Counted from the stretch's first letter, positions 16,904-26,780 are shown. The stretch: DNA of 35,055 nucleotides from Paraliobacillus quinghaiensis (GCF_003426025.1 NZ_QJSH01000029.1:1-35055); one strand, 5' to 3'. The notes: a model not told the origin generated them from the sequence alone. Numbers and translations are program-made.

Positions 16904-17070
16904 AGCGGATCAAGTGAAATTGTCGACACTCCAGCAGGAACAGCGGATGTTTTTGATGGGGCGAGTAATCGCAGTCCCACGAGCTGAAGATCCACTAGGA
17001 AGCGTTCTTTCTTCCTAGTTAGCTGAAGCCGTGCCTGCGGAAAGGGAGACAATTTCACTTGAGGAGCGGG
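16904..17070. repeat. Dispersed palindromic repeat, copy 2b with inverted ends
   Basis: The ends are inverted: CAAGTGAAATTGTC (16911-16924) is the exact complement of GACAATTTCACTTG (17048-17061), and AGCGG lies just outside each. Inside is GATGGGGCGAGTAATC and a perfect 9-bp stem (16994-17002 with 17011-17019). The right end 17031-17070 matches 26937-26976 at about 34 of 40 positions. Together with copy 2a this fills the 487 bases between ecfT and the tRNA terminator. Confidence 0.75.
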
Positions 17071-17142
17071 TCAGAGAAACAAAAAATTAATGCATAGTTT
17101 ATAGGTTTTTGGCACTAAATTTTCAAAGAATTGTATAACTGA

Positions 17143-17175
17143 AAAATCTTCCTACATATTATGCAGGAAGATTTT
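17143..17175 (-). terminator. Terminator of the tRNA-Met gene
   Basis: An 11-bp perfect stem (17143-17153 with 17165-17175), extended by a few inner pairs, lies 45 bases beyond the tRNA 3' end. It runs into T residues on the minus strand. Confidence 0.75.
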
Positions 17176-17219
17176 GTTTATTGTTTATGTATTTTATTAC
17201 TAATAAGGTTAGGTATAAT

Positions 17220-17296
17220 TGGTAGCGGCGGAGGGGATCGAACCCACGACCTCACGGGTATGAACCGTACGCTCTCGCCAGCTGAGCTACGCCGCC
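17220..17296 (-). tRNA. tRNA-Met (CAT), elongator type
   Basis: Read on the minus strand the 77 bases fold as a complete tRNA. The acceptor stem GGCGGCG pairs with CGCCGCT, followed by ACCA (encoded CCA). The D arm is GCTC/GAGC, the anticodon loop TTCATAC has CAT, and the T arm is GTGGG-TTCGATC-CCCTC (one G-T pair). The acceptor end forms a G-T pair at 1-72, and the sequence closely resembles the elongator tRNA-Met of B. subtilis rather than the initiator. Confidence 0.95.
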
Positions 17297-17339
17297 ACGC
17301 AGTGAGAATAACTGTGCTTGTTTCAAAGGCACAAGTGAT

Positions 17340-17368
17340 ATATTACAACAGCTTGTCTTAACTGTCAA
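17340..17368 (-). promoter_or_regulatory. Sigma-A promoter of tRNA-Met
   Basis: On the minus strand, a perfect -35 TTGACA (17368-17363), a 17-base spacer and -10 TAATAT (17345-17340) lie 44 bases upstream of the tRNA 5' end. Confidence 0.6.
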
Positions 17369-17430
17369 TAGGATTTTAATAAATAACGAAGACATTAGTT
17401 TCATAAAAATATATAGGGGGCAACTGAAAA

Positions 17431-18003
17431 ATGATTTGTCTAGTTCGACACGGTGAAACAGATTGGAATTTGCAAGGAAAGATTCAGGGTAGTACAGATA
17501 TCCCACTGAATGAAACAGGGATTAAGCAAGCAGAAGCATGTAGCTCTTATTTTGAAGGTTCGGATTGGGACATTATCGTAAGTAGCCCAATGAAAAGAGC
17601 AAAGCAGACAGCTGAAATCATTAATCAAAAGCTACAAGTAGATGTAGTTGAAAGGCATGCTTTTAAAGAACGAGGCTTTGGAGATGCAGAAGGGTTAACT
17701 TTGGAAGAAAGGTTACGCCTTTTCCCTAACCATGAATACCCAAACCAAGAATTAAAGCAAGATTTTATAAAGAGAGTAATGGGTGGGATGGAGGAAATTA
17801 ATCAGAGGTTTCCGAACAAAAAAGTGTTAGTAGTTGCTCATGGTGCAGTGATTCATAGTTTGTTAAATGAGATGGCAAAAGAGCAAATTGATTTTATGAA
17901 TACAAAGTTAGCAAATGCGTGTATTAGCCATGTACAATATATTGTAGATAAATGGCACGTACATAATTACAACCAAATTGATCACTTGGAAAATGTGAAA
18001 TAA
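17431..18003 (+). CDS. Histidine phosphatase family protein (phosphoglycerate mutase-like)
   Basis: A 190-residue member of the RHG superfamily. LVRHGETDWN carries the catalytic His7 with Arg6. SSPMKRAKQTAEII holds the second phosphate-binding Arg. ERGFGDAEG and VVAHGAVIHSLL supply the acid/base and the second His. Small members like this act on phosphoglycerate, cobalamin intermediates or general phosphoesters, and the substrate cannot be told from sequence. AGGGGGC precedes the ATG. It stands alone between the tRNA and spoIIE with its own terminator; in B. subtilis other genes (divIC, yabR) precede spoIIE. Confidence 0.85.
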   Translation: MICLVRHGETDWNLQGKIQGSTDIPLNETGIKQAEACSSYFEGSDWDIIVSSPMKRAKQTAEIINQKLQVDVVERHAFKERGFGDAEGLTLEERLRLFPNHEYPNQELKQDFIKRVMGGMEEINQRFPNKKVLVVAHGAVIHSLLNEMAKEQIDFMNTKLANACISHVQYIVDKWHVHNYNQIDHLENVK

Positions 18004-18025
18004 AAATCAGATATCAGATCGATAA

Positions 18026-18069
18026 AACGGACTTCAACGGACTTCATGTTATATGGAAGTCCGTTTTTC
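18026..18069 (+). terminator. Terminator with a duplicated 5' arm
   Basis: AACGGACTTC (18036-18045) pairs with GAAGTCCGTT (18056-18065) before TTTCT. The same 10 bases also stand directly upstream (18026-18035), so either copy could form the stem. Confidence 0.8.
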
Positions 18070-18213
18070 TATAATACAAATTTTAAAAATAGCAGAAACC
18101 TTGTATTGCAATAAAATTCCAAGTTATTTAAAGGCTTTTGGTATGAATAAAACAATATCACAGAGAGGGGCAATTTCGCTTTATGTTGAAAAGCGCTGTT
18201 ATGTAAGGGAATA

Positions 18214-18279
18214 AGTCGAACATTTTGTCACGATAGATTGGTTATTTTGACAAAAAATTGAAAGAAGGTGTGCTTTAAT
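18214..18279 (+). promoter_or_regulatory. Spo0A-dependent spoIIE promoter
   Basis: -35 TTGACA (18247-18252) and -10 TTTAAT (18274-18279) are 21 bases apart. This is the unusual spacing known for Spo0A-activated spoIIE and spoIIG promoters of B. subtilis. Three 0A-box-like sequences (consensus TGNCGAA) are near: AGTCGAA (18214-18220), TTTGTCA (18224-18230, inverse of TGACAAA) and TGACAAA (18248-18254, over the -35). Transcription would start about 22 bases before the GTG start. Confidence 0.7.
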
Positions 18280-18308
18280 TAACAACATACTATACGAGGA
18301 GTGAAGGT

Positions 18309-20756
18309 GTGTTGGATATGATGTCAGAAACAGAAACTTTACGTGTCCAAACAAATAGAGCAGAAAATTGGAAAAAACGATGGTTGGAAAAACAACGTCG
18401 TATTTTATTTGAACATGGTGGTCTGCTTTATTTAGTTGGCTTTTTACTTGGACGAGCATTTATTTTAGAAGCATTATCACCGTTTGCACTTGCTTATTTA
18501 GCTTCTGTTTGGTTTGTCCGTAAAGAAAAGGTAAGAGTTTTAATTGTTGTTATGACTATAGGTGCCCTATCGGTAGGGGCTAAGCAAAGTGCATTTATTG
18601 TAGCTGCATCGCTTGTCTTTGTGTTCTTTGCTGCTATTTTTAAACAATTGAAACACCAGCAGAAGGTTATACCGTTTATCGTATTTTTTGCAAGTCTATT
18701 ATCGCGTCTAGCACATTATGCGCTTTTTGAAACGGTAAACACTTTTGAAGTTGCATTAGCTTCAATAGAGGCAGTTTTAAGTGCGGTACTTGTTTTAATA
18801 TTTATGCAAAGTATTCCTTTATTATCACCAAAAAGATATAAACCTGCTTTAAAAAGTGAAGAAATTATCTCATTAATTATTTTATTAGCATCTGTGTTAA
18901 CTGGAACAATCGGTTGGGAATTACAAGGTGCACATGTTGAACAGATCGCTTCACGTTATCTGGTTTTATGGCTTGCGTATATTGGTGGTGCAACGATTGG
19001 TTCAACTGTTGGTGTTGTTGCGGGCTTAATATTGAGTTTGGCTAGTGTGAGCGGCCTATATCAAATGAGTTTGCTAGCATTTGGAGGGCTGTTAGGTGGA
19101 CTTTTGAAAGAAGGAAAAAAAATAGGTGTTTGCTTAGGGTTATTTGTAGGCACGATCTTACTCGGTATTTATGGTGGCGGTACTATCGCGTTATTTCCTT
19201 CTATATTAGAAACAGGTATTGCGGTTCTATTGTTCTTTTGTACACCTGAACAGTGGATAAGGCAATTATCCCGATTTATACCAGGAACAAAAGAGCATGA
19301 AAAAGAACAGAAGCAATATGTGCAAAAGGTTCGAGATGTAACGGCAAATAGAATTGAACAATTTTCTAATGTATTTCAGGCATTGTCAAAAAGTTTTGAT
19401 GGACAACCAAAAGATTCTATTGTAGAAGATGAAGCACAAAAAGAAACGGATTACTTCTTAAGCAATGTAACTGAAAAAACATGTCAAAGTTGTTTTAAAA
19501 AGGATTATTGCTGGGCGCAACAATTTGACAAGACATATGATTTCATGACAAACCTGAAAGATGATTTTGAGGGAGGACAACCTCCAAATAAAGTGCTGCA
19601 TGCAAAATTTTCACATCACTGTGCTAAATCAAAAAAAGTACTTGAAGTAATGAAAGAAGAATTATCTTATTATGAAGCGAATCAAAAATTAAAAAGGCAA
19701 GTTGGAGAAAGTAGACGTATTGTAGCGGATCAACTTTTAGGTGTTTCCGAAGTGATGGGAGATTTTGCGAAAGAAATCGTGAAGGAAAGGGAGAATCATG
19801 AACAGCAAGAATTAGAAATTATTGCGGCACTTAAATATATTGGTTTAGAAATGGAAAAATTAGAAATTTTCAACTTAAAGAAAGGCGAGATTGATATTGA
19901 GATGAATTTGTCTGTTTATCAGTATCATGGAGAAGGACCTAAGTTAATTGCGCCGATTTTATCAGATATTTTACAAGAGACCATTATTGTGCAAAAGGAA
20001 GAGGTTTCTCCTTTACCTAATGGGTATTGTCATCTTAGCTTTAGTTCAGCCAAAAAATATATTGTTGATATCGGTTTAGCACATGCTGCAATAGATGGTG
20101 GCTTTATCTCTGGTGATAGTTATTCCACAATGGAAGTTGGTTCAGGTAAGTATGCGTTAGCTATTAGTGATGGAATGGGGAATGGGAAACGGGCACATGA
20201 AGAAAGTACAGAAACCTTGCGTTTGTTACAGCAAATCTTGCAATCTGGTATTGATGAACAAGTAGCAATAAAATCGATTAATTCAATTCTATCGTTGCGG
20301 ACAAGTGACGAAGTATTTTCTACATTAGATTTGGCGATGATTGACCTTCATCATGCTGGGGTGCAATTTTTAAAAATTGGTTCAACACCAAGCTATATAA
20401 AACGTGGGGAGCGCGTGCAAACAATAGAGGCAAGTAATTTGCCGATTGGTATCATTCAAGATTTTGATGTTGAGGTGGTAGATCATCAGTTAAAAGATGG
20501 AGATATTCTGATTATGACAAGCGATGGAATTTTTGAAGGACCAAAGCATATTGAGAATTCTGATGTTTGGTTAAAACGTAAAATAAAAGAATTAGAAACA
20601 AACCAGCCACAAGATATTGCGGATCTTTTATTAGAAGAGGTGATTCGAACAACGTCAGGAAAAATTGAGGATGATATGACAGTGCTAGTAGCTAAAATAT
20701 CAAAGTTTAATCCAAAGTGGGCGAGCATACCCACATACCAACAAAAAGCAAATTGA
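18309..20756 (+). CDS. spoIIE: Stage II sporulation protein E, PP2C-type phosphatase
   Basis: A membrane phosphatase of 815 residues. It dephosphorylates the anti-anti-sigma factor SpoIIAA, activates sigma-F in the forespore, and helps place the polar septum. The first ~320 residues hold about ten hydrophobic helices. A middle region with CQSCFKKDYCWAQQF and a long helical stretch follows. The C-terminal PP2C-like domain has DGMGNGKRAHEES (catalytic Asp about 621) and MTSDGIFE. The length matches B. subtilis SpoIIE (827). GTG 18309 is 7 bases after GAGGAG; ATG 18318 is an alternative. A Spo0A-type promoter lies just upstream, and yabS and yabT follow. Confidence 0.97.
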   Translation: MLDMMSETETLRVQTNRAENWKKRWLEKQRRILFEHGGLLYLVGFLLGRAFILEALSPFALAYLASVWFVRKEKVRVLIVVMTIGALSVGAKQSAFIVAASLVFVFFAAIFKQLKHQQKVIPFIVFFASLLSRLAHYALFETVNTFEVALASIEAVLSAVLVLIFMQSIPLLSPKRYKPALKSEEIISLIILLASVLTGTIGWELQGAHVEQIASRYLVLWLAYIGGATIGSTVGVVAGLILSLASVSGLYQMSLLAFGGLLGGLLKEGKKIGVCLGLFVGTILLGIYGGGTIALFPSILETGIAVLLFFCTPEQWIRQLSRFIPGTKEHEKEQKQYVQKVRDVTANRIEQFSNVFQALSKSFDGQPKDSIVEDEAQKETDYFLSNVTEKTCQSCFKKDYCWAQQFDKTYDFMTNLKDDFEGGQPPNKVLHAKFSHHCAKSKKVLEVMKEELSYYEANQKLKRQVGESRRIVADQLLGVSEVMGDFAKEIVKERENHEQQELEIIAALKYIGLEMEKLEIFNLKKGEIDIEMNLSVYQYHGEGPKLIAPILSDILQETIIVQKEEVSPLPNGYCHLSFSSAKKYIVDIGLAHAAIDGGFISGDSYSTMEVGSGKYALAISDGMGNGKRAHEESTETLRLLQQILQSGIDEQVAIKSINSILSLRTSDEVFSTLDLAMIDLHHAGVQFLKIGSTPSYIKRGERVQTIEASNLPIGIIQDFDVEVVDHQLKDGDILIMTSDGIFEGPKHIENSDVWLKRKIKELETNQPQDIADLLLEEVIRTTSGKIEDDMTVLVAKISKFNPKWASIPTYQQKAN

Positions 20757-20780
20757 GAATTTTTCATTAAAGGTATAAAG

Positions 20781-20858
20781 TCCTGCGATTCCGTCGACAA
20801 TGTTGGTAACGAAAAGCGTAGTGACATTGTTGTCGTGTCGAACGTGAAGCGCAGGAGG
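20781..20858 (+). promoter_or_regulatory. Long stem-loop covering the yabS ribosome site
   Basis: TCCTGCG (20781-20787) pairs with CGCAGGA (20850-20856). Inside it, ACAATGT (20797-20803) pairs with ACATTGT (20824-20830), with more pairs around. The 3' arm takes in the first bases of AGGAGG (20853-20858), the yabS ribosome site. There is no U-run after it, so it is not an ordinary terminator. Confidence 0.5.
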
Positions 20859-20867
20859 AGAGGTAAA

Positions 20868-21605
20868 GTGAAAAAAGGAACATTGAAGCAAATATTACTG
20901 ATTACAGATGGGTGTTCAAATAAAGGGGAAGACCCATCGATGGTCGCAGCATTAATAGCGCAACAAGGGATAGCGGTAAATGTCATCGGGGTATTAGAAG
21001 ATGATCAAAGTGAACAACCAATAGGATTGGAAGAGGTTGAAGAAGTTGCACTTGCTGGAGAAGGAGTTAGCCAGATCGTTTATCAACAGGCCTTATCACA
21101 AACAGTTCAAACGGTAACAAAACAAGCAATGACACAAACGCTACAAGGTGTCGTGAATCAAGAATTAAAGCAAATACTAGGCCCTAATCAAACGATGGAA
21201 TCTTTACCACCTGAACAGCGAGGAGAAGTAATGGAAGTTGTTGAGGATTTAGGGGAAACTAGTAATGTAGAAGTACTTGTTTTGGTTGATACTAGTGCTA
21301 GTATGCAAAACAAATTACCAACTGTAAAAGAAGCGTTAATTGATTTATCTATTAGTATGAATGCGAGAATAGGTAAGAACAAATTTGCGATTTATACTTT
21401 TCCTGGGAAAAGAAAAGCATTAAATAAGGTAATAGATTGGACAAATAAACTAGACTCGATTTCATCTGTTTTTCCAAAACTAACGAGTGGTGGAATTACA
21501 CCTACTGGTCCGGCACTAAAAGAAGCGATGCATCAATTTGGAAAAATGAAATTAACAAGGAGTATGAATAGAAACGATGAATCCATCGAAGAAGCCGGTT
21601 TTTGA
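20868..21605 (+). CDS. yabS: VWA domain protein YabS
   Basis: A 245-residue protein, orthologous by position and sequence to YabS of B. subtilis, with a von Willebrand A fold. The start carries LLITDGCSNKGEDP. Metal-site elements follow: DTSAS (141-145) in VLVLVDTSASM, and TSGGITPTGPAL. Family members bind protein partners through this metal site, and the role in sporulation is not defined. I choose GTG 20868, 9 bases after AGGAGG; the frame is open further up but without a ribosome site. The end overlaps yabT by 29 bases, so the two are translationally coupled. A long stem-loop covers its ribosome site. Confidence 0.85.
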   Translation: MKKGTLKQILLITDGCSNKGEDPSMVAALIAQQGIAVNVIGVLEDDQSEQPIGLEEVEEVALAGEGVSQIVYQQALSQTVQTVTKQAMTQTLQGVVNQELKQILGPNQTMESLPPEQRGEVMEVVEDLGETSNVEVLVLVDTSASMQNKLPTVKEALIDLSISMNARIGKNKFAIYTFPGKRKALNKVIDWTNKLDSISSVFPKLTSGGITPTGPALKEAMHQFGKMKLTRSMNRNDESIEEAGF

Positions 21606-22536
21606 TCTTAGGCCAGGGTCAATTATCAGTGGAAAGTGGCATAGACAAGTATATGTCGTCCAAAAGCAATTGGGAAAAGGAGCAATTGGTACTGTTTATT
21701 TGTGTAAAAGAAAAGATGGTAGAGTAAGTGCGTTAAAAATAAGTGAGAAAGCGGCATCGATTACAACAGAAGTTAATGTTTTAAAACACCTATCTAAGGT
21801 CCAAGGAACTCGTCTTGGGCCTTCTTTAATCGATGTTGATGATTGGATTGATCAATATGGTACATGTTACTCATTCTATGTAATGGAGTATGTACAAGGG
21901 GTAGGTCTAGCTTCCTTTTTGCGTCAACGAGGGAAGAATTGGCTAGGTGTATTACTCTTACAGCTATTAAAGGATTTAGAGCGATTACATCACCAAGGTT
22001 GGGTTTTTGGTGATTTGAAATTAGATAATGTAATTGTGAGTTCTTCACCTCCACGGTTACGGTGGATTGATGTTGGTGGTACAACGCAAATTGGCAGATC
22101 AATAAAAGAATATACGGAGTTTTATGATCGAGGTTATTGGCAGGCTGGGACACGTAAAGCAGAGCCGAGTTATGACTTATTTGCTTTAGCGATGATGGCA
22201 CTTCATTATGCTTATCCAAATCAATTTGATCGTGGGCGATATCCGGCTAGAACATTGCGAGAAAAAGTAAGGCAATCTAAAGTGTTGATGCCGTATCAAG
22301 CTTGTTTAGAGAAAGCATTGCAAGGAGGATATCAATCAAGTCTTGAAATGCAAAAAGATTTAAGCAATAAGCTTTTAAAAGTTACAAATCAAAAACTTGA
22401 TACGACTATAACGAAAAGAAACAAACAACAACGATCTCAAAAAGCCATGCAGAAAAGCAAGTTATTTTGGATGGAAAGCTTTGTGATTATCATGGTAGCA
22501 TTTCTTTTTTTCGTAATCTATTATGTCGCAATTTAG
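21577..22536 (+). CDS. yabT: Serine/threonine protein kinase YabT
   Basis: A Hanks-type kinase of 319 residues with a C-terminal membrane anchor (about 298-319, FVIIMVAFLFFVIYYVAI). The nucleotide loop GKGAIGTVYL (33-42), Lys54 (SALKIS) and the catalytic loop FGDLKLDN (Asp146, Asn151) are present. The metal-binding DFG is here IDVGG (Asp165). The usual HRD is reduced to FGD, as in this lineage. B. subtilis YabT lacks an extracellular sensor, is expressed in sporulation, and is activated by DNA to phosphorylate RecA. The ATG overlaps the end of yabS. Confidence 0.9.
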   Translation: MNPSKKPVFDLRPGSIISGKWHRQVYVVQKQLGKGAIGTVYLCKRKDGRVSALKISEKAASITTEVNVLKHLSKVQGTRLGPSLIDVDDWIDQYGTCYSFYVMEYVQGVGLASFLRQRGKNWLGVLLLQLLKDLERLHHQGWVFGDLKLDNVIVSSSPPRLRWIDVGGTTQIGRSIKEYTEFYDRGYWQAGTRKAEPSYDLFALAMMALHYAYPNQFDRGRYPARTLREKVRQSKVLMPYQACLEKALQGGYQSSLEMQKDLSNKLLKVTNQKLDTTITKRNKQQRSQKAMQKSKLFWMESFVIIMVAFLFFVIYYVAI

Positions 22537-22614
22537 GCAAAGGACTTTCTATGTATTTAGTAAAGTGTTAGGATAGAATTGCTTACTAGTTCACGAAAGA
22601 AGTTGGATGAAAAA

Positions 22615-24015
22615 ATGGAATATGAAATTGATGGATTTATTAAACGACATGATCTTCTGAAACCCCATAGTACGTTGTTAATTGGTGTCTCAGGTGGGCC
22701 TGACTCAATGGCTCTATTATATTACTTAAATGCTAGAAAACATCAATGGGATTTTCATTTAATTGTGCTATCAGTAGATCATGGATTACGTGGGGAAGCG
22801 TCACGAGAAGATGTTGAGTATGTGAGAGCGTTTTGTTTCGAGCATAATATTGCTTTTCATAATACATCAGTTGACGTGCCGACTTATAAGAAAAAACATA
22901 AACTCGGCACTCAAGAAGCTGCCCGTAAAATGCGTTATACATTTTTTTATGAGCAAATGAAACAACACCAGGCTGATTATCTCGTGTTAGGTCATCACGG
23001 AGATGATCAAATTGAAACTATGTTAATGCGACTTACACGTAGCTCAAACCCCGCTGCACTGACTGGGATACCGCTTAGGCGGGAATTTGCGACTGGTCAA
23101 ATTATCAGGCCGTTTTTGGCTGTAACGAAAAAAGATATTGAATCCTACTGTAAAGAAAAAGGTATTACCCCTAGAAGAGATCCATCGAATGAAGAGGATC
23201 TCTATACACGAAATTTCTTTAGAATGCACTTATCGCCACTGCTAAAGGAGCAAAATCCTAACCTACATCGATCTATTCAGAAATTAAGTGAGGCAATTAC
23301 CGCTGATACACACTATTTGGATCAACAAGCACAAAAAGCATTTGAATCTATTGTTCATATTATAAATAAACCGAAACAAGTAGAATGTTCAATTATTTTA
23401 CTGAAAAAGTATCCGTTTGCTTTACAAAGGCGTGTGTTTCATCTAATATTAAATTATCTTTATGATGTATTGCCAGATAGTTTGCATTATGGTCATGAGG
23501 AGCAGTTTTTTGATCTTATACATAGTGAAAGAGCAAATGCATCGATAGATCTGCCTAAAAAAATGAGGATGACAAAGTCCTATCAGTCGATTCACTTTCA
23601 ATTCCAAGAGGAAAAAGCACATAATTTCTCCTACTTCCTTCCTGTTCCTGGCGAGGTCAGGCTGCCAGACGGTACAGAAATTGTTGCATCAGTAATTAAA
23701 CCACCATTTTCAAAGAATCAAGATAGAAATGTGTTGATTGTTCAGGTTGATGTAGAGAAACAAACTCCTTTTTTGGTTAGATATCGACAGCCAGGGGACC
23801 GTATGTATGTAAAAGGGTTGCATGGTCGAAAAAAAGTGAAGGATATTTTTATTGATAAGAAAATCCCCTTACATCAGCGAGATAGGTGGCCTTTAATTGT
23901 TGACCAACAAGGAGATGTGTTGTGGGTTATCGGTTTAGTAAAGGGAACTGAGAAAGGTCATTCCAATGGGCATCAATTTATTAAAATTGAATATAGAAGT
24001 AATGAAAATATCTAG
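22615..24015 (+). CDS. tilS: tRNA(Ile)-lysidine synthase
   Basis: An enzyme of 466 residues that converts C34 of the CAT-anticodon tRNA-Ile to lysidine with ATP and lysine, an essential step for decoding AUA. The PP-loop SGGPDS is at 26-31. [16 protein letters not shown] and the substrate-binding C-terminal domain ([26 protein letters not shown]) are present. I choose ATG 22615 because the distance to the PP-loop then matches known TilS proteins; the frame is open to a TTG at 22579. hpt begins 10 bases after the stop, the usual tilS-hpt-ftsH order. Confidence 0.95.
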   Translation: MEYEIDGFIKRHDLLKPHSTLLIGVSGGPDSMALLYYLNARKHQWDFHLIVLSVDHGLRGEASREDVEYVRAFCFEHNIAFHNTSVDVPTYKKKHKLGTQEAARKMRYTFFYEQMKQHQADYLVLGHHGDDQIETMLMRLTRSSNPAALTGIPLRREFATGQIIRPFLAVTKKDIESYCKEKGITPRRDPSNEEDLYTRNFFRMHLSPLLKEQNPNLHRSIQKLSEAITADTHYLDQQAQKAFESIVHIINKPKQVECSIILLKKYPFALQRRVFHLILNYLYDVLPDSLHYGHEEQFFDLIHSERANASIDLPKKMRMTKSYQSIHFQFQEEKAHNFSYFLPVPGEVRLPDGTEIVASVIKPPFSKNQDRNVLIVQVDVEKQTPFLVRYRQPGDRMYVKGLHGRKKVKDIFIDKKIPLHQRDRWPLIVDQQGDVLWVIGLVKGTEKGHSNGHQFIKIEYRSNENI

Positions 24016-24025
24016 GAGGATTGGA

Positions 24026-24568
24026 ATGCACAAGGACATCGAAAAGATATTAGTTTCACAAGAAGAAATACAAGAAAAATGTAAGGAACTTGGCGCGCAA
24101 TTATCAGAGGAGTATCAAGATCGCTTTCCTTTAGCAATTGGTGTATTAAAAGGTGCTCTTCCGTTTATGTCTGATATACTTCGTTCTATGGATACATACT
24201 TAGAAATGGATTTTATGGACGTTTCGAGTTATGGAGGAGAATTACGCTCATCAGGTGAAGTGAAAATTGAAAAAGACTTAAACACAAAAGTAGAAGGAAG
24301 AGATCTGCTTATTATTGAGGATATCATTGATAGCGGTCTTACATTAAGCTATTTAGTTGATTTATTTAAATACCGAAAAGCAAAATCAATTAAAATAGTT
24401 ACCTTGTTGGATAAACCTGAAGGACGTACTGTTGATATAAAAGCAGACGTGGTGGGTTTTAAAGTTCCAAATGAATTTGTTGTTGGTTATGGGTTAGACT
24501 ATCAAGAAAAATATCGCAACCTTCCATATATAGGTGTTCTAAAACCGCATGTATATGGTGGAGAATAA
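24026..24568 (+). CDS. hpt: Hypoxanthine-guanine phosphoribosyltransferase
   Basis: A 180-residue purine salvage enzyme that converts hypoxanthine or guanine with PRPP to IMP or GMP. The PRPP loop is [14 protein letters not shown] (94-107). The PPi loop is VLKGALPF (40-47), the flexible loop contains [11 protein letters not shown], and the base-binding DKPEGR and VGYGLDY are at the end. TAGGAGGA lies 8 bases before ATG 24026; a longer open frame from 23966 lies inside tilS and is not used. In Bacillus it is co-transcribed with tilS and ftsH. Confidence 0.95.
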   Translation: MHKDIEKILVSQEEIQEKCKELGAQLSEEYQDRFPLAIGVLKGALPFMSDILRSMDTYLEMDFMDVSSYGGELRSSGEVKIEKDLNTKVEGRDLLIIEDIIDSGLTLSYLVDLFKYRKAKSIKIVTLLDKPEGRTVDIKADVVGFKVPNEFVVGYGLDYQEKYRNLPYIGVLKPHVYGGE

Positions 24569-24626
24569 GTACGACTAGCATGTTAAAAGAAAGGGTAGCA
24601 TATCTTAAAAGGATAAATGCAATTAG

Positions 24627-24656
24627 TTGTAATTAACCTTTTTAATATGGTACTAT
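24627..24656 (+). promoter_or_regulatory. Probable sigma-A promoter of ftsH
   Basis: -35 TTGTAA (24627-24632), an 18-base spacer and -10 TACTAT (24651-24656) lie 35 bases before the ftsH start. The match is moderate. Confidence 0.45.
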
Positions 24657-24691
24657 TTACTATAGTTTTCTCGCTTGGGAGGAGGTAGGCA

Positions 24692-26698
24692 ATGAATCGA
24701 ATAGTACGTAATGTAATTTTTTATTTTGTTATATTTTTAGTTGTGATATCCGTAATGGGAGTGTTCACAGGACAAAATAATCAAGAAGAAGAATATAAAG
24801 TAAATGAATTTATGCAAGCTCTTGATAACGGTAATATTGCAGAAATGGAGATGCGCCCCTCAAATGGTGTAATGCGAATTGAAGGGGAGTTAACAGATGA
24901 AGATAGTACTACATTTGTTACAAATATTCCAGACAATACAGACATCGTTGCAAATATTTATGAGCAAGCAAAAGACCAAAACATTTTAAATGTTAAACCA
25001 GAGGAACAGCCAAGCGGTTGGGTAACGTTTCTAACGACCATGATACCGTTTGTGATTATATTTATCTTATTTTTCTTCCTTCTTAGCCAATCACAGGGTG
25101 GCGGAAACAAAGTGATGAACTTTGGTAAAAGCAAGGCTAAGATGTACACAGAAGAGAAAAAGAAAGTAAGATTTAAAGACGTTGCTGGTGCTGATGAAGA
25201 AAAGCAAGAACTTGTTGAGGTAGTAGATTTCTTAAAAGATCCTCGTAAGTTTGATGCAATTGGTGCAAAAATTCCTAAAGGTGTTTTATTAGTAGGGCCT
25301 CCAGGGACAGGTAAAACATTACTAGCGCGTGCAGTTGCTGGTGAGGCAGGAGTGCCATTTTTCTCGATTAGTGGTTCTGACTTTGTAGAAATGTTTGTTG
25401 GTGTTGGTGCTTCGCGTGTTCGTGATTTATTTGATAATGCGAAAAAGAATGCACCAGGTATTATCTTTATTGATGAAATTGACGCGGTTGGTCGTCAACG
25501 TGGTGCCGGTGTCGGTGGCGGTCACGATGAACGCGAGCAAACGTTGAACCAGTTGCTAGTTGAAATGGATGGTTTTGGTGAAAATGAAGGTATTATCATT
25601 ATTGCTGCAACTAACCGTCCAGATATTTTAGACCCAGCATTATTACGTCCGGGACGTTTTGACCGACAAATTACTGTTGATCGTCCAGATTTACGTGGGC
25701 GTGAAGATGTGTTGAAAGTTCACGCTCGTAACAAGCCGCTTGGTGATGATGTTGAATTAAAAACAATTGCAATGCGTACACCTGGGTTTTCTGGCGCTGA
25801 TCTAGAAAATTTATTAAACGAAGCGGCTTTAGTTGCTGCTCGTGGGGATAAAACAAAGATTGAAATGGTCGATGTTGATGAAGCAATTGATCGTGTAATT
25901 GCAGGACCGGCTAAGAAAAGCAGAGTTATCTCTGAAAAAGAAAAAAATATTGTTGCATACCATGAAAGTGGACACACAATCATTGGGATGGTTCTTGATG
26001 ATGCTGATATGGTGCATAAGGTTACAATCGTACCTCGTGGCCAAGCAGGTGGTTATGCTGTGATGCTACCTAAAGAAGATCGTTACTTTATGACGAAGCC
26101 TGAACTTTTAGATAAGATTACTGGATTACTTGGTGGTCGAGTAGCTGAAGAAGTAATCTTTGGAGAAGTAAGTACAGGGGCTCATAATGATTTTGAGCGT
26201 GCCACAAATATTGCGCGTAAGATGGTAAGTGAATACGGCATGAGTGAGAAGATCGGACCGTTGCAATTTGGTGGTTCTGGTGGCCAAGTGTTCTTGGGGC
26301 GCGACATGCAAAATGAATCAAATTACAGTGATGCAATTGCTTATGAAATTGATCAAGAAATCCAAAGCTTTATTAATCAATGTTATGCACGTGCTAAAGA
26401 AATTCTAACTGAAAACAAAGATAAACTAGAATTAGTTGCGAAATCTTTATTGGAAGTGGAGACTTTAGATGCATCTCAAATTAAATCACTATTTGAACAT
26501 GGTGTACTTCCTGATCCGGTTGTTTCAGAACAAGATGGGGAAGGTCCATTAGAGGACAAAACTCAGACGGCTGAACAAAAAGACTTGAAGGTTAACATCC
26601 AATCAAAATCTGAAGAAGAGACAAACTCTATCTCTTCCGAATTTGATCAAGATAATGATGCAACTAGCGATGAATCAGGTTCAGACAAAAAAGAATAA
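24692..26698 (+). CDS. ftsH: ATP-dependent membrane zinc metalloprotease FtsH
   Basis: A membrane AAA+ protease of 668 residues that degrades unneeded membrane and regulatory proteins. Two membrane helices (about 8-24 and 113-131) flank a short external domain. Walker A is GPPGTGKT (202-209), Walker B is IIFIDEID (257-264), and the second region of homology is [20 protein letters not shown] (306-325). The zinc site is HESGH (424-428). The last ~60 residues are acidic and variable. GGAGGAGG precedes the ATG. A strong terminator follows, so ftsH ends the tilS-hpt-ftsH block. Confidence 0.98.
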   Translation: MNRIVRNVIFYFVIFLVVISVMGVFTGQNNQEEEYKVNEFMQALDNGNIAEMEMRPSNGVMRIEGELTDEDSTTFVTNIPDNTDIVANIYEQAKDQNILNVKPEEQPSGWVTFLTTMIPFVIIFILFFFLLSQSQGGGNKVMNFGKSKAKMYTEEKKKVRFKDVAGADEEKQELVEVVDFLKDPRKFDAIGAKIPKGVLLVGPPGTGKTLLARAVAGEAGVPFFSISGSDFVEMFVGVGASRVRDLFDNAKKNAPGIIFIDEIDAVGRQRGAGVGGGHDEREQTLNQLLVEMDGFGENEGIIIIAATNRPDILDPALLRPGRFDRQITVDRPDLRGREDVLKVHARNKPLGDDVELKTIAMRTPGFSGADLENLLNEAALVAARGDKTKIEMVDVDEAIDRVIAGPAKKSRVISEKEKNIVAYHESGHTIIGMVLDDADMVHKVTIVPRGQAGGYAVMLPKEDRYFMTKPELLDKITGLLGGRVAEEVIFGEVSTGAHNDFERATNIARKMVSEYGMSEKIGPLQFGGSGGQVFLGRDMQNESNYSDAIAYEIDQEIQSFINQCYARAKEILTENKDKLELVAKSLLEVETLDASQIKSLFEHGVLPDPVVSEQDGEGPLEDKTQTAEQKDLKVNIQSKSEEETNSISSEFDQDNDATSDESGSDKKE

Positions 26699-26703
26699 GT
26701 AGT

Positions 26704-26753
26704 AAAAAACTGATGCAAAAATTCACCTTTGGTGGTTTGAGCATCAGTTTTTT
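26704..26753 (+). terminator. Terminator of ftsH
   Basis: A 13-bp perfect outer stem (26704-26716 with 26741-26753), with an inner CACC/GGTG stem in the loop, ends in a run of T. It begins 6 bases after the ftsH stop. Confidence 0.9.
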
Positions 26754-26780
26754 TATGAAACTGTGTTCTAAACTTCTAAT

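Noticed and set aside
17161-17361. Rightward open frame of 66 residues containing GGGDRTHDLTGMNRT
   Set aside because: It runs through the tRNA-Met gene on the opposite strand. This peptide is a well-known false translation of tRNA genes.
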